Counted from the first letter of the stretch, positions 24,969 to 34,059 are shown. The stretch is DNA of 64,000 nt from Bacteroidota bacterium (GCA_023393915.1 JAEXBS010000093.1:1-64000), one strand, 5' to 3'. Made by a program: numbers and translations. The notes: generated by a model not told the origin, from the sequence alone.

Positions 24969-26030
24969 ATGAAAATACATAACTTTAGTGCAGGTCCAAG
25001 CATTTTGCCCCAACAGGTTTTTGAAAAAGCGGCCCAGTCTTTAATCGATTTTAACGGAATGGGACTTTCTATTTTGGAAATTTCCCACAGAAGCAAAGAT
25101 TTTGTTGCTGTGATGGAAGAGTCGCGCCAACTGGTCAAAAATTTAATGGGTCTTGATGAGCGTTATGAAGTTCTTTTTCTAGCAGGAGGAGCCAGTCTTC
25201 AATTCTTAATGACACCCATGAATCTTTTAAAAGAGAAAGAGGGAAAGGCCGGTTATTTGGAAACTGGAACGTGGGCAGAAGGTGCGATTAAAGAAGCGAA
25301 GAAATTAGGAACGGTGGAGATTGCTGCCTCTTCGAAAGCGGATAATTACTCTTACATTCCTACCGAATATACCATCTCAGAGGATTGGGATTATTTCCAT
25401 GTTACCTCTAATAACACGATTTATGGTACACAGATGCAAAGTTTCCCAGAATCTAGCGTTCCTTTGGTTTGTGATATGAGCAGTGATATTTTCTCTAGAG
25501 CTATTGATTTTTCACAGTTTGACCTAATTTATGCGGGGGCACAGAAAAACATTGGTCCGGCAGGGGTAACCCTTGTGGTTGTCAATAAAGAAGTACTGGG
25601 AAAAACCGGTAGAGATTTACCTTCTTACCTGAACTATGAGCTTCATATAGCTAAGGATTCTATGTTCAATACGCCTCCTGTGTTTAATGTATACACTACC
25701 CTTTTAACCCTTAAGGCGCTTGTGGAAAATGGAGGGATTGAGGAAGCAGAGAAAAGAAACAAAGCCAAGGCCTCCCTACTCTACGATGCGATTGATCAGC
25801 TTCCGGAGTTTAAAGCTGTAGCCCGAAAGGATTCGCGTTCATTAATGAATGTTACTTTTGATTTAGTTGATTCTAGCTTAAAAGAAACTTTCGATGCCCG
25901 TTGCAAAGAAGCAGGAATCAGTGGACTTGCGGGTCACCGCAGTGTGGGTGGGTACCGAGCGAGTATTTACAATGCAATGCCGATCGAGAGCGTTGAAGTG
26001 CTAGTTTCGGTTATGAACCAGCTGAAATAA
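24969..26030 (+). CDS. serC: Phosphoserine aminotransferase
   Basis: 353 residues. SerC makes 3-phosphoserine from 3-phosphohydroxypyruvate and glutamate with pyridoxal phosphate. The sequence starts with the family hallmark HNFSAGPSILP. The PLP lysine is in YAGAQKNIGPAG (about 193-204), and GHRSVGGYRASIYNAMP (about 319-335) closes the substrate site. SerA follows 20 bp later and DUF1015 17 bp after that, a serine-synthesis operon conserved in Bacteroidota. No serB is present here. Confidence 0.97.
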   Translation: MKIHNFSAGPSILPQQVFEKAAQSLIDFNGMGLSILEISHRSKDFVAVMEESRQLVKNLMGLDERYEVLFLAGGASLQFLMTPMNLLKEKEGKAGYLETGTWAEGAIKEAKKLGTVEIAASSKADNYSYIPTEYTISEDWDYFHVTSNNTIYGTQMQSFPESSVPLVCDMSSDIFSRAIDFSQFDLIYAGAQKNIGPAGVTLVVVNKEVLGKTGRDLPSYLNYELHIAKDSMFNTPPVFNVYTTLLTLKALVENGGIEEAEKRNKAKASLLYDAIDQLPEFKAVARKDSRSLMNVTFDLVDSSLKETFDARCKEAGISGLAGHRSVGGYRASIYNAMPIESVEVLVSVMNQLK

Positions 26031-26050
26031 CTTTAAATAAAACTAAAACT

Positions 26051-27004
26051 ATGAAAATTCTTTCCACCGATGGATTTTCTTCTACAGGTATACGTTTATT
26101 AGAAGAGTCCGGCCATGAAGTTTTGGAGCATAAAATTGCTTCGGAGCACTTAGCTAACTTTATCAATGAGAATTCCATTGACGTTTTGATTGTAAGAAGC
26201 CGAACCAAAGTTACCAAAGAGCTGCTTTCAAAATGCGAAAACCTGAAAATCGTAGGACGAGGCGGCGTAGGCTTAGATAACATTGATACTGAGTTTGCCA
26301 AAGAGAAAGGGATTACCGTTCTTAACACGCCTTTCGCCTCAAGTAGAAGTGTAGCGGAAATGGTATTTGCTCATTTCTTTACGCTTTCAAGACAATTGCA
26401 AGAAGCCAACCGATTAATGCCTTTAGAAGGAGAAACCCGATTCAATGAGCTGAAAAAATCTCTTTCAAACGGTAAAGAACTCGAGGGGAAAACCTTAGGA
26501 GTTATTGGATTCGGTGCCATTGGACAGGAGGTCGTTAAAATAGGAATTGCCTTAGGAATGAAGCCTAAGGTTTTAACCAGAACACCTAAGTCCGTTTCCC
26601 TTTCCCTAAGTTTTTATGATGGACAGAAAGTCTCTTTCCAAGTGGAGTCTACTAATGATATGAAAGCCTTTTTATCCGATGTAGATTTCTTAAGTATCAA
26701 TACACCCAAGACCCAAGAATATATTATTGATGCGCCTGAGTTTGATTGCATGAAGGAAGGAGTTTTCATTGTCAATACCGCGCGAGGAGGAGTTTTAAAT
26801 GAGGTAGCGCTTATCGATGCCATTGAGGATAAAGTGGTATGCGGGGCAGCTTTAGATGTTTTTGAAAAAGAACCCCATCCTGAGCTTGCTATATTGATGA
26901 ACCCTGCCCTTTCGCTATCTCCCCATCTAGGAGGATCTACTAAGGATGCTCAAGACAAAATCGCCCTAGAGCTTGCTCAAAAAATTATTGAACACATAAA
27001 CTAA
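26051..27004 (+). CDS. serA: D-3-phosphoglycerate dehydrogenase
   Basis: 317 residues, the short form without ACT regulatory domain. It oxidises 3-phosphoglycerate with NAD+, the first step of serine synthesis. The NAD-binding GFGAIGQEV motif is at about 157-165, with the substrate loop VRSRTKVTKEL near 57, the catalytic Arg/Glu region NTARGGVLNE, and the His in SPHLGGST near 298. Without an ACT domain, feedback inhibition by serine through that route is not expected. It is central in the serC-serA-DUF1015 operon. Confidence 0.95.
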   Translation: MKILSTDGFSSTGIRLLEESGHEVLEHKIASEHLANFINENSIDVLIVRSRTKVTKELLSKCENLKIVGRGGVGLDNIDTEFAKEKGITVLNTPFASSRSVAEMVFAHFFTLSRQLQEANRLMPLEGETRFNELKKSLSNGKELEGKTLGVIGFGAIGQEVVKIGIALGMKPKVLTRTPKSVSLSLSFYDGQKVSFQVESTNDMKAFLSDVDFLSINTPKTQEYIIDAPEFDCMKEGVFIVNTARGGVLNEVALIDAIEDKVVCGAALDVFEKEPHPELAILMNPALSLSPHLGGSTKDAQDKIALELAQKIIEHIN

Positions 27005-27020
27005 AGATAGAAAGAAATTT

Positions 27021-28271
27021 ATGCCAGTATTCAGACCATTCAAAGGGGTAAGACCTGCAGAGGATTACGTTGACAAGTTCCCAACCCATCCACTAGATAA
27101 TTATTCCACTGATGAAATCAGCCAAAAGGCTTCGCAAGAGTCTTCGTACATTCAAATGATTAAACCGGCTCTTCTAAGTAAGAGTAAAGATATCGATCGA
27201 AACCTTAGAAAGATCCGTACTAGTTACGAACAGCTTGTTAAGGATAAGGTCCTTATGCAGGACAGTTCCGCCTATTATTTGTACGAGCAGATTCATCCAA
27301 GTAAAGTAGTATTTAGAGGGCTCTTAGGCTTAACCTCTGTAGAGGATTTTTGGAATGGAAAGATCAAAAGACACGAAAGTACCATTCCTCAGAAAAAAGA
27401 AAAGCTTGCGCATTACCTTGAAAAAGTAAACATTCAGGCTGAACCGGTTCTCCTTACCTACCCTGCGAATTCAAAAGTAGAACTTTTGATGAATCACGAA
27501 GAGAAGAACGTTCCGATCCTTAATTACGATGATGAAAATGGAGTAAAACATAAGATTTGGAAGATTGACAACCGTCTTAAAATGCTTCAGTTTAAAGAAG
27601 TATTGGAATCGATTGATGCCTTTTATATTGCCGACGGCCACCATAGAATTGGATCTGCTGCATTAAATGCTAAAAACCAAAGAGCGAAAAACAAAAGACA
27701 AACCGGTAATGAACCTTATAATTTCGTATTTAGTTTTATCGTATCGAATCAATCCATTAAGATTCACGACTACAATCGTGTAGTTCGTGACCTCAATGGA
27801 ATGAAGCCTGAGGCCTTTTTAAAGGCGCTTGAGAAGTCTTTTAATATTCATGAAAAAGGAGACACTCCTTATTTCCCTTCTCAGAAATTTCACATCTCCA
27901 TGTACCTGGATGGAAAGTTTTATTCCCTTCACGTAAAGCATGAATTAAGAAGCGATGCGATTGATTTAAATCATTTAGATCAACATCTATTAAATGAACT
28001 TATTTTCAATGATCTCTTGGGCATTGAAGATACCGATAGTTCAGATCGAATTGGATATGTGAAAGGAGATTCCACCATTGGAGGAATTGAGAAAATGAAA
28101 GAGGTGGTCGATACTACAAAATTTACTGCAGGATTTGGTGTGTACCCAGTGAGCTTTAATGAAATGATTCGGATCTCGGACAACAAAATTTCTATGCCTC
28201 CTAAGTGTACTTATATTGAACCTAAGTTAGTCACTGCTTTGGTGATGTACGATATGAAATCTTCTTTTTAA
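27021..28271 (+). CDS. DUF1015 family protein
   Basis: 416 residues, cytoplasmic. It opens with FRPFKGVRP, standard for DUF1015, and has YYLYEQ (85-90), FRGLLGL (98-104) and the most conserved block, AFYIADGHHRIGSA (200-213). The family has no settled function that I know of, but is often encoded beside serA and serC, as here (17 bp downstream of serA). The DGHHR block recalls the DGHxR-type active site of ParB/Srx-fold free-serine kinases (SerK, SbnI), so a role in serine or phosphoserine chemistry is reasonable (inference). A 72-bp gap and its own start separate the following peptidase. Confidence 0.85.
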   Translation: MPVFRPFKGVRPAEDYVDKFPTHPLDNYSTDEISQKASQESSYIQMIKPALLSKSKDIDRNLRKIRTSYEQLVKDKVLMQDSSAYYLYEQIHPSKVVFRGLLGLTSVEDFWNGKIKRHESTIPQKKEKLAHYLEKVNIQAEPVLLTYPANSKVELLMNHEEKNVPILNYDDENGVKHKIWKIDNRLKMLQFKEVLESIDAFYIADGHHRIGSAALNAKNQRAKNKRQTGNEPYNFVFSFIVSNQSIKIHDYNRVVRDLNGMKPEAFLKALEKSFNIHEKGDTPYFPSQKFHISMYLDGKFYSLHVKHELRSDAIDLNHLDQHLLNELIFNDLLGIEDTDSSDRIGYVKGDSTIGGIEKMKEVVDTTKFTAGFGVYPVSFNEMIRISDNKISMPPKCTYIEPKLVTALVMYDMKSSF

Positions 28272-28343
28272 TGGTGTTTTTAACGAATTTAAAAGATAAT
28301 TAATTTCAGAATCTTTACATTCGTTAAACCAAAAAAAGGAACT

Positions 28344-29699
28344 ATGAAAAACTACTTGCTTATTCCACTCCTTTGGAGTGGAATTTTATTTGGGGGCCTT
28401 TCGGACTCCCTGACTCTTAAAAAGCTCTCGGATGAAATTCTGGTCAATGGAAAATCCTATGAGGACCTCCGAGAACTCACCAAAGGAATCGGTCATCGAC
28501 TCAGCGGCAGTGAAGCGTACGAAAAGTCGGTCGTGTGGGCTCAGAAGAAATTAAAGGAGGCAGGAGCTGAAAAAGTCTACTTGCAGGAAGTAATGGTTCC
28601 CCACTGGCAACGAGGAAAAGAATCCTTAGAAATAAAAAGAGGGAACGGATCTTACAGGCCCGTAAAGATGCTGTCGGTAGGAAATTCTGAAGGTACCGGG
28701 GGAAAAGATCTTACGGGACAAATACTTTTAGTAAAAAGTTTTGAGGAGCTTGAAGCTTTGGAGGATTCCAAAGTAAAAGACAAAGTGGTGTTCTTTAATT
28801 TTGAGTGGAACCACGCGCACGTTGAAACTTTCAATGCTTACAGTGAGGCCGGTAAGTTTAGAAGATCTGCTGCTAGTGAAGCCGCTAAAAAGGGAGCTAA
28901 AGCGGTTATAATTCGTTCGCTCTCCAGTGCCTTTGATCAGGTGCCTCACACCGGATCCTTAAGCTATACCATGGGAATTAAAAAGATTCCTGCTGTGGCT
29001 ATTGGTGCCCTATCCGCAGATGAGCTTGCTCAAGAACTTAAAGAAAATAAAGTTACCGCAAAACTGAACTCTGAGGCTCAAATGCTGGAGGAGAAATTAT
29101 CTTACAATGTTATTGGAGAAATTGCTGGATCGACTTCTTCTTCCGTTGTTGTTGTAGCAGGTCACCTCGATTCGTGGGATGTTGGAGAAGGTGCCCATGA
29201 CGATGGTTCAGGAATTGTTCAAAGTATTGAAGTGCTTAGAGCTTTTAAAAACTTGGGAATCAAACCAAGGCATACGATAAGAGTTGTTTGCTATGCCAAC
29301 GAAGAAAATGGAGTCAGAGGAGGAAATGCCTACCTAGAGGAGGTGAAGAAATCGGGCGAAAAGCATCTTTTTGCACTGGAAAGCGATGCAGGAGGATTTA
29401 CTCCCAGAGGAATTTCTTTAGATATGAGTGAGGAGAAAATTAAAGAAGTAACAGCGTGGGCTCCCCTATTTCTTCCTTACGGTGCTTATGATTTTTCAAA
29501 ACGCTACGGAGGAGTTGACATTGGACCCTTAAAGAAAATAGGAGTTCCATTAGCGGGCCTTGTTCCAGACTCACAACGTTATTTTGATTTGCACCATACA
29601 GAGAAAGACGTATTTGAAGCGGTAAACCGTAGAGAGCTTCTACTAGGAGCTACCGTGATGGCGCAGCTTATTTATCTTGTCGATCAGCATTGGGACTAG
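28344..29699 (+). CDS. Secreted M28 family zinc aminopeptidase
   Basis: 451 residues with an N-terminal signal peptide (MKNYLLIPLLWSGILFGG). A protease-associated domain insertion (about 110-230) precedes the M28 core. Zinc ligands are visible: His and Asp in VAGHLDSWDVGEGAHDDGSG (His274, Asp286 region), the EE pair in YANEENGVRGG, Asp in LESDAGGF and His in DLHHTEKD. Length and layout resemble plasma glutamate carboxypeptidase-like M28 peptidases, which release amino acids from di- and oligopeptides in the periplasm or outside. It is monocistronic, ending at a bidirectional terminator. Exact specificity unknown. Confidence 0.9.
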   Translation: MKNYLLIPLLWSGILFGGLSDSLTLKKLSDEILVNGKSYEDLRELTKGIGHRLSGSEAYEKSVVWAQKKLKEAGAEKVYLQEVMVPHWQRGKESLEIKRGNGSYRPVKMLSVGNSEGTGGKDLTGQILLVKSFEELEALEDSKVKDKVVFFNFEWNHAHVETFNAYSEAGKFRRSAASEAAKKGAKAVIIRSLSSAFDQVPHTGSLSYTMGIKKIPAVAIGALSADELAQELKENKVTAKLNSEAQMLEEKLSYNVIGEIAGSTSSSVVVVAGHLDSWDVGEGAHDDGSGIVQSIEVLRAFKNLGIKPRHTIRVVCYANEENGVRGGNAYLEEVKKSGEKHLFALESDAGGFTPRGISLDMSEEKIKEVTAWAPLFLPYGAYDFSKRYGGVDIGPLKKIGVPLAGLVPDSQRYFDLHHTEKDVFEAVNRRELLLGATVMAQLIYLVDQHWD

Positions 29700-29717
29700 A
29701 AGAGCTATAACAAAAAT

Positions 29718-29747
29718 AAAGGGCAGATTTTTTAAGATCTGCCCTTT
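29718..29747. terminator. Bidirectional terminator between the M28 peptidase and PPIase genes
   Basis: Perfect 11-bp stem AAAGGGCAGAT (29718-29728) with ATCTGCCCTTT (29737-29747), 8-nt loop, and T-rich tails on both strands between convergent genes. Confidence 0.88.
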
Positions 29748-29768
29748 TAGTTTATAGTAGAAGAAAGA

Positions 29769-30848
29769 TTACTTCTTTGCTTTTACTAGTTCAACATCGA
29801 ATAGAAGCCATGCGTTCGGTGGAATTACTCCTCCTGCTCCTCTAGCACCGTAACCTAGTTGTGGTGGAATAAGGAAGGTTGCTTTATCTCCTTCGTTAAG
29901 AAGTAAAATTCCTTCGTCCCATCCTGAAATCACCATTCCGTTTCCAACAGGAAATTCGATAGGTTCTCCTCTTTTAAATGAGTTATCGAATTCAATTCCA
30001 CTAGTCAAACGTCCTGCGTAGTGAACGGCTACCGTATCTCCTTTTACAGCCTTAGGTCCGTTTCCTTTTTCAGTGATTTTATAGTGAAGTCCAGACTCGG
30101 TTACTTCCATTGAGCTTTTAAGTTCTTCTAAAGCTTTTTCAGCTTCCGCTTTTTGCTTTTCTTCGAAAGACTTATTGCTTTCTTGGATTTTGCCTTTTCC
30201 TTCAGTAAACACTTTCTCTCCATCAAATTTTTCGTAGGCGTCTCCTTTAGCGAAAATAGTAACTTTTTCAAGTACGATATCTTCCTTTGGACGGTCTTGC
30301 GCTCCTTTGTCTACTGCAGCGATCTCATCAATAAGTTCGATACCTTGAACCACTTTACCGAAAACAGTGTGTTTTCCATCGAGCCAAGGTGTAGGAATTT
30401 GAGTGATAAAGAACTGAGAACCGTTCGTATTAGGTCCTGAATTCGCCATGGAAAGAATTCCTTTTCCTTCGTGCTTTAGATCGTTTTTCTCGTCGTCAAA
30501 TTTGTATCCCGGTCCTCCCATTCCGGTTCCTTGAGGGTCTCCCCCTTGGATCATGAAATCTTCAATTACGCGGTGAAAAATAGTACCGTCGTAAAAAGGT
30601 TCTCCTTTTTTCTTCGCGGAATTCTCGATTTTACCTTCAGCAAGTCCAACAAAATTGGCTACTGTCACAGGAGATTTTTCCACTTCTAGCTCCACAATTA
30701 ATGCTCCTTTCGAAGTTTGCATGTGTGCGTAGAGACCCTCGGAGAGTCCCTCATAAAGTTGCTTGTCTACGTTCATCTTTTTATAAATTGGTGTACAGCC
30801 TATAAGGGTAATTAGTCCAAAAAGCCATACGATTCTACTTAGTTTCAT
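29769..30848 (-). CDS. Dual-domain peptidyl-prolyl isomerase: cyclophilin fused to FKBP, lipoprotein
   Basis: 359 residues. The lipobox TLIGC (Cys18) anchors it in an envelope membrane. The cyclophilin domain (about 40-205) has FHRVIEDFMIQGGDP, the active-site region GPNTNGSQFFITQ and WLDGKHTVFGKV. A Lys/Glu-rich helical linker follows (about 222-250), then a complete FKBP domain (252-359): VAVHYAGRLTSG, FDNSFKRGEP, VISGWDEGILLL, GYGARGAGGVIPPNAWL. Both are proline isomerase families, so the protein carries two active sites, probably for folding exported proteins in the periplasm. Such cyclophilin-FKBP fusions are rare and known from a few flavobacteria. It is flanked by terminators, hence monocistronic. 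Confidence 0.95.
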   Translation of the reverse strand: MKLSRIVWLFGLITLIGCTPIYKKMNVDKQLYEGLSEGLYAHMQTSKGALIVELEVEKSPVTVANFVGLAEGKIENSAKKKGEPFYDGTIFHRVIEDFMIQGGDPQGTGMGGPGYKFDDEKNDLKHEGKGILSMANSGPNTNGSQFFITQIPTPWLDGKHTVFGKVVQGIELIDEIAAVDKGAQDRPKEDIVLEKVTIFAKGDAYEKFDGEKVFTEGKGKIQESNKSFEEKQKAEAEKALEELKSSMEVTESGLHYKITEKGNGPKAVKGDTVAVHYAGRLTSGIEFDNSFKRGEPIEFPVGNGMVISGWDEGILLLNEGDKATFLIPPQLGYGARGAGGVIPPNAWLLFDVELVKAKK

Positions 30849-30956
30849 GTCTTTGTTGTAAAAAGGATAATTTTATTTCAGTTCTACTTTTTGAACTATC
30901 AATTTAAAATTAACCCCTGCGAAAATAGTGAATTTTCGTGACATTCTTTTCATCAA

Positions 30957-30979
30957 AAAGCCGGGAAGAACCCGGCTTT
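30957..30979 (-). terminator. ilvE terminator
   Basis: Stem AAAGCCGGG (30957-30965) with CCCGGCTTT (30971-30979) and a 5-nt loop. On the - strand the stem runs into TTTTTGATG, 27 bp after the ilvE stop. Confidence 0.85.
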
Positions 30980-31005
30980 CTACTTCTTTATTTTTAGTAT
31001 TCTTT

Positions 31006-32079
31006 TTAGAATTTATTAGCGTAACCTTCTTCCACTAGAATTCTCCATCCAAAAGAATCTTCTGCCTGATTGGTTTGAATGTCCACTAGGTCTTTCTTAA
31101 GAATTTGCGCGTAGCTTTCGGATTCAGAAAGTACAGGAAGATCTAAGCGCTCCCCATTGTAACCAATTGCACTGAAACTAGAAGTCACAACTGCGGTACC
31201 CACTCCCCAAATTTCTTTTAAGCTACCTTCGTGGTAGGCCTTAATCACGTCTTCTACTAGTACATCACCTACAACGGTTTTGTATCCTCTTTTTTCTGCG
31301 AGTTTAAGAAAGCTATCACGAGTTACCCCGTCTAGAATTTTCTCTGAAGTTGCTGGCGTATAAATGGTATCATTAATACGAACAAAAACGTTCATTGTTC
31401 CACTCTCTTCGAATTTGGTGTGCGTTGCATCGTCGGTCCAAATGATTTGTTCGTAGCCTTCTTCAATGGCTAACTGCGTAGGATAAAAAGAAGCGGCATA
31501 ATTACCTGCTGCTTTTGCAAATCCCACCCCTCCATTGGCTGCGCGTGAGTAGTGATCAGAAATTTTTACAGCAACCGGTGCAGTATAGTAGCTCTTGGCT
31601 GGAGAAGCAACAATAGCAAACATATACTTATTGGACCTTCTTGCTTTTAGTCCTTCTTCTGTAGCAAAGATGAGTGGACGGATGTAAAGTGATTTACCTT
31701 CTCCGTGAGGGATCCAAGCGCGGTCAATATCCAAAAGAACTTTTAGCCCCTCCATGAACATCTCTTCCGTCACTTCTGGCATAGCCAAACGCTTAGCGGA
31801 TTTGTTAATTCTTTCAAAGTTTTTTTCAGGACGGAATATAAAGATTTGATCCTTTTCATCCCTGTACGCCTTCATTCCCTCAAAGCAGGCCTGACCGTAA
31901 TTGAAAGTCATATTGGCTGGAGTGAAATTAAGCGGTCCATAAGGCATGAGTTTAACCTCTCCCCAAGCACCGTTCTCGTATTCACAAACCACCATATGGT
32001 CTATGAAGTGATCACCGAACTCGTAATTCTTTGAATCGAATTTTTCGATGTTTGAATGGGTTGTTTTTTGGATTATCAT
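31006..32079 (-). CDS. ilvE: Branched-chain amino acid aminotransferase
   Basis: 357 residues, class II fold IV. It swaps the amino group between glutamate and leucine, isoleucine or valine. Features include FNYGQACFEGMKAYR (about 59-73), SLYIRPLIFATE, the PLP lysine in GFAKAAGNYAAS, EESGTMNVFV, and the conserved substrate-binding tail SEIWGVGTAVV-like (LKEIWGVGTAVVTSSF). It has its own terminator. The upstream 67 bp is very AT-rich and shared with the divergent mnmD-like gene. Confidence 0.95.
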   Translation of the reverse strand: MIIQKTTHSNIEKFDSKNYEFGDHFIDHMVVCEYENGAWGEVKLMPYGPLNFTPANMTFNYGQACFEGMKAYRDEKDQIFIFRPEKNFERINKSAKRLAMPEVTEEMFMEGLKVLLDIDRAWIPHGEGKSLYIRPLIFATEEGLKARRSNKYMFAIVASPAKSYYTAPVAVKISDHYSRAANGGVGFAKAAGNYAASFYPTQLAIEEGYEQIIWTDDATHTKFEESGTMNVFVRINDTIYTPATSEKILDGVTRDSFLKLAEKRGYKTVVGDVLVEDVIKAYHEGSLKEIWGVGTAVVTSSFSAIGYNGERLDLPVLSESESYAQILKKDLVDIQTNQAEDSFGWRILVEEGYANKF

Positions 32080-32141
32080 TTTTTTAAAAATTTATTAAAA
32101 TTTTAGGTAGTATTTAATTTTATAAATATAAAAATTAATTT

Positions 32142-32149
32142 TAAATTTG
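32142..32149 (+). promoter_or_regulatory. -7 promoter element of the mnmD-like gene
   Basis: TAAATTTG matches TAnnTTTG exactly. It overlaps a possible TTG start at 32147, which therefore cannot be in the transcript. The ATG at 32162 would have a leader of only about 8 nt. Confidence 0.55.
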
Positions 32150-32161
32150 ACAAATATACTT

Positions 32162-32848
32162 ATGGAAAGAGAAATAAAAACCACGAATGACGGAAGTAAA
32201 ACTTTGTTTATCAAAGATTTAAATGAGGGTTACCATTCCGGTCACGGAGCCTTGCAGGAAGCGAAACACGTTTTTATTGATAATGGACTAAAACTTATAG
32301 ATAATTCAAATATCAATATTTTAGAACTCGGTTTTGGTACAGGTTTAAATGTTTTAGTAACAATTGATGAATTTTTAAAAACTGACAAATATCATAGAAT
32401 TCATTATTATTCTGTGGAAAAATACCCAGTTACAAGTGAAGAAATAGCTTCTCTAGAATACGCTAAGCTCTTTAAAGAGACTGGAATGGAGGAAATTTTT
32501 ACTAGGATGCATGCTGCTGCGTGGAACGAGGCCATTGAACTCATTCCAGGTTTTTTCCTCACTAAAGTACTAGGAGATTTTAATTCTCTAAGTTCTTATT
32601 CCATTCCTCAAGTAGACCTAGTGTATTTTGATTGTTTTGGCGCAAGAGTTCAACCCGATCTCTGGGAACTCCCCTTGCTTGAGCAAGTAGAATCTAAAAT
32701 GAGTCCCAATGCCTTATTTACTACCTATGCCTCAAAAGGAAGTCTTAGGAGAAACCTAGAAAGTTTAGGGTTAAGCGTAACAAAAAGACCAGGGCCTCCG
32801 GGAAAAAGAGAAATGATCACAGCCGAGAAAAGTGAAACGATAAACTAA
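32162..32848 (+). CDS. mnmD: tRNA 5-methylaminomethyl-2-thiouridine methyltransferase, MnmD-like
   Basis: 228 residues from the ATG at 32162; the in-frame TTG at 32147 overlaps the -7 element and is rejected. It corresponds to the methyltransferase half of E. coli MnmC: TTNDGSKTLF, the typical YHSGHGALQEAKHVFI, the SAM loop LELGFGTGLNVL, YYSVEKYPV, and the DLVYFDCFGARVQPDLWE block. Such single-domain enzymes add the last methyl group of mnm5(s2)U at the tRNA wobble position. The C-terminal oxidase domain of MnmC is absent, as in other Bacteroidota. A Nudix gene follows 5 bp later. Confidence 0.88.
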   Translation: MEREIKTTNDGSKTLFIKDLNEGYHSGHGALQEAKHVFIDNGLKLIDNSNINILELGFGTGLNVLVTIDEFLKTDKYHRIHYYSVEKYPVTSEEIASLEYAKLFKETGMEEIFTRMHAAAWNEAIELIPGFFLTKVLGDFNSLSSYSIPQVDLVYFDCFGARVQPDLWELPLLEQVESKMSPNALFTTYASKGSLRRNLESLGLSVTKRPGPPGKREMITAEKSETIN

Positions 32849-32853
32849 ATTCT

Positions 32854-33267
32854 ATGAGACCTAGTTTTAATGTAAGAGTCTACGGACTGTGTTTTTATGG
32901 GGAAAAATTTCTGGCTCTTAAAGAAATGTATGCGGGAACTGAGCTTTTAAAACTACCAGGAGGAGGACTGGAATTTGGTGAGGGACTCATCGAGTGCCTA
33001 GAGCGAGAAATGAAGGAAGAGCTCAATTTAGAGATTCATTCTACTGAGCATTTTTATACCCAAGAAGGTTTTGTGGTTTCTCGATTCAATGAGAAAGAAC
33101 AGCTATTGACCATTTACTACCGGTGTGAAATCTCTAATCCTAAGGACTTGAAAATACTTGAACCTTCGATTCAAGAAGTTTTGTGGATCGATCCACAAAA
33201 AAGGAACCCTTTCGAGCTCCCTATTGATATCATTGTTTTTGACCTGCTACAGAAATCACTGTTATAA
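32854..33267 (+). CDS. Nudix hydrolase
   Basis: 137 residues, one Nudix domain. The box reads GGLEFGEGLIECLEREMKEE (positions about 38-57) and keeps the catalytic RExxxEE residues; only the Gly of the final xGU is Asn. Unlike the Nudix-like regulator at 12057-12818 this one should be an active pyrophosphohydrolase. Substrate unknown; the family includes MutT-like sanitising enzymes and nucleoside-diphosphate-sugar hydrolases. It probably shares the mnmD transcript, and its last 6 bp overlap the convergent S1/P1 nuclease gene. Confidence 0.88.
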   Translation: MRPSFNVRVYGLCFYGEKFLALKEMYAGTELLKLPGGGLEFGEGLIECLEREMKEELNLEIHSTEHFYTQEGFVVSRFNEKEQLLTIYYRCEISNPKDLKILEPSIQEVLWIDPQKRNPFELPIDIIVFDLLQKSLL

Positions 33268-34059
33268 AGTTTCGTTTAGTACTTTGGCTAAATAAAGGCC
33301 GCCTTCAAAAAGTTGCTTTTCTAGAAGCCCATTGAAGCGGTAGAGGTAACCGTAAGAGTAGTTTTGATCTGGTTTCGTGTAGGCGTAAATCTCGTTTGCT
33401 GCCTGATGGGAAGCAAAAAAGCGCTCTTCTAAATTAACTCCTTTCATCCACTGTTTTTTCTCTCTTCTCTTTAAGGTATCAAGAACATCGGCGTACTCCG
33501 TATAAGAATACATATTAGCATCGATAAGTTTAGAATCCCAAAGTGAGTGCAAGTTGGTGTTTTGTCCAAAGTACTTCATGCGAACTTTGTTTCCCCCTAG
33601 ATCTTCTGCTCTACCGGCATGCATGGGCTGCGCTAAATCGCCTACCAAGTGAATTAGAAAACGTAAATTAATTTGCTTTTGCTCTAAAGTAAGATCCCCT
33701 TTTTTTAGTTCGGTAGTAATTCTTTTAATCTCAGAATAAAGGTTGGGTCCTTTCTCAGCTTTTAGGGCGTGAGAAAACTCTTGAAAATTGGAATGGGGAT
33801 CGATATTAACGTAATGCCAAACATCGGCATGTTTCCAAACTCCGGTCGTATCACTTTTTATAAAGTCAGGCCAATTGGCCCAGTACGCCAATTTTTGCTT
33901 GCCGATTAACTTTTTTAGTTTTGCTTTTGTGGAGCAATTTAAGTTCCTTTCTGCCACTTCGGCAATTACTCTGTGCCCCGTAGTCCCCCAGGCCAAAGCC
34001 CACTCAAAGGAAAGAAAAAAGGCGAAAACGACAAGTTTAGAGAAGAATTTTACAGTCAT
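33262..34059 (-). CDS. S1/P1-type zinc nuclease, exported
   Basis: 265 residues. The signal peptide ends WALA and the mature protein starts WGTTGHRVIAEVAE, giving the N-terminal Trp and first His used as zinc ligands in P1/S1 nucleases. Further ligands are in HLVGDLAQPMHAG (His, Asp, His) and NLHSLWDSKLID (His, Asp). These enzymes cut single-stranded DNA and RNA and remove 3' phosphates. In the periplasm or medium it could scavenge nucleotides. The start overlaps the DUF4294 stop (TAATG), so the pair is translationally coupled. Confidence 0.93.
   Translation of the reverse strand: MTVKFFSKLVVFAFFLSFEWALAWGTTGHRVIAEVAERNLNCSTKAKLKKLIGKQKLAYWANWPDFIKSDTTGVWKHADVWHYVNIDPHSNFQEFSHALKAEKGPNLYSEIKRITTELKKGDLTLEQKQINLRFLIHLVGDLAQPMHAGRAEDLGGNKVRMKYFGQNTNLHSLWDSKLIDANMYSYTEYADVLDTLKRREKKQWMKGVNLEERFFASHQAANEIYAYTKPDQNYSYGYLYRFNGLLEKQLFEGGLYLAKVLNETL

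Noticed and set aside
32147..32161. TTG start for the mnmD-like gene
   Set aside because: The codon lies inside the -7 element TAAATTTG, so it would not be transcribed; ATG 32162 matches the family start.
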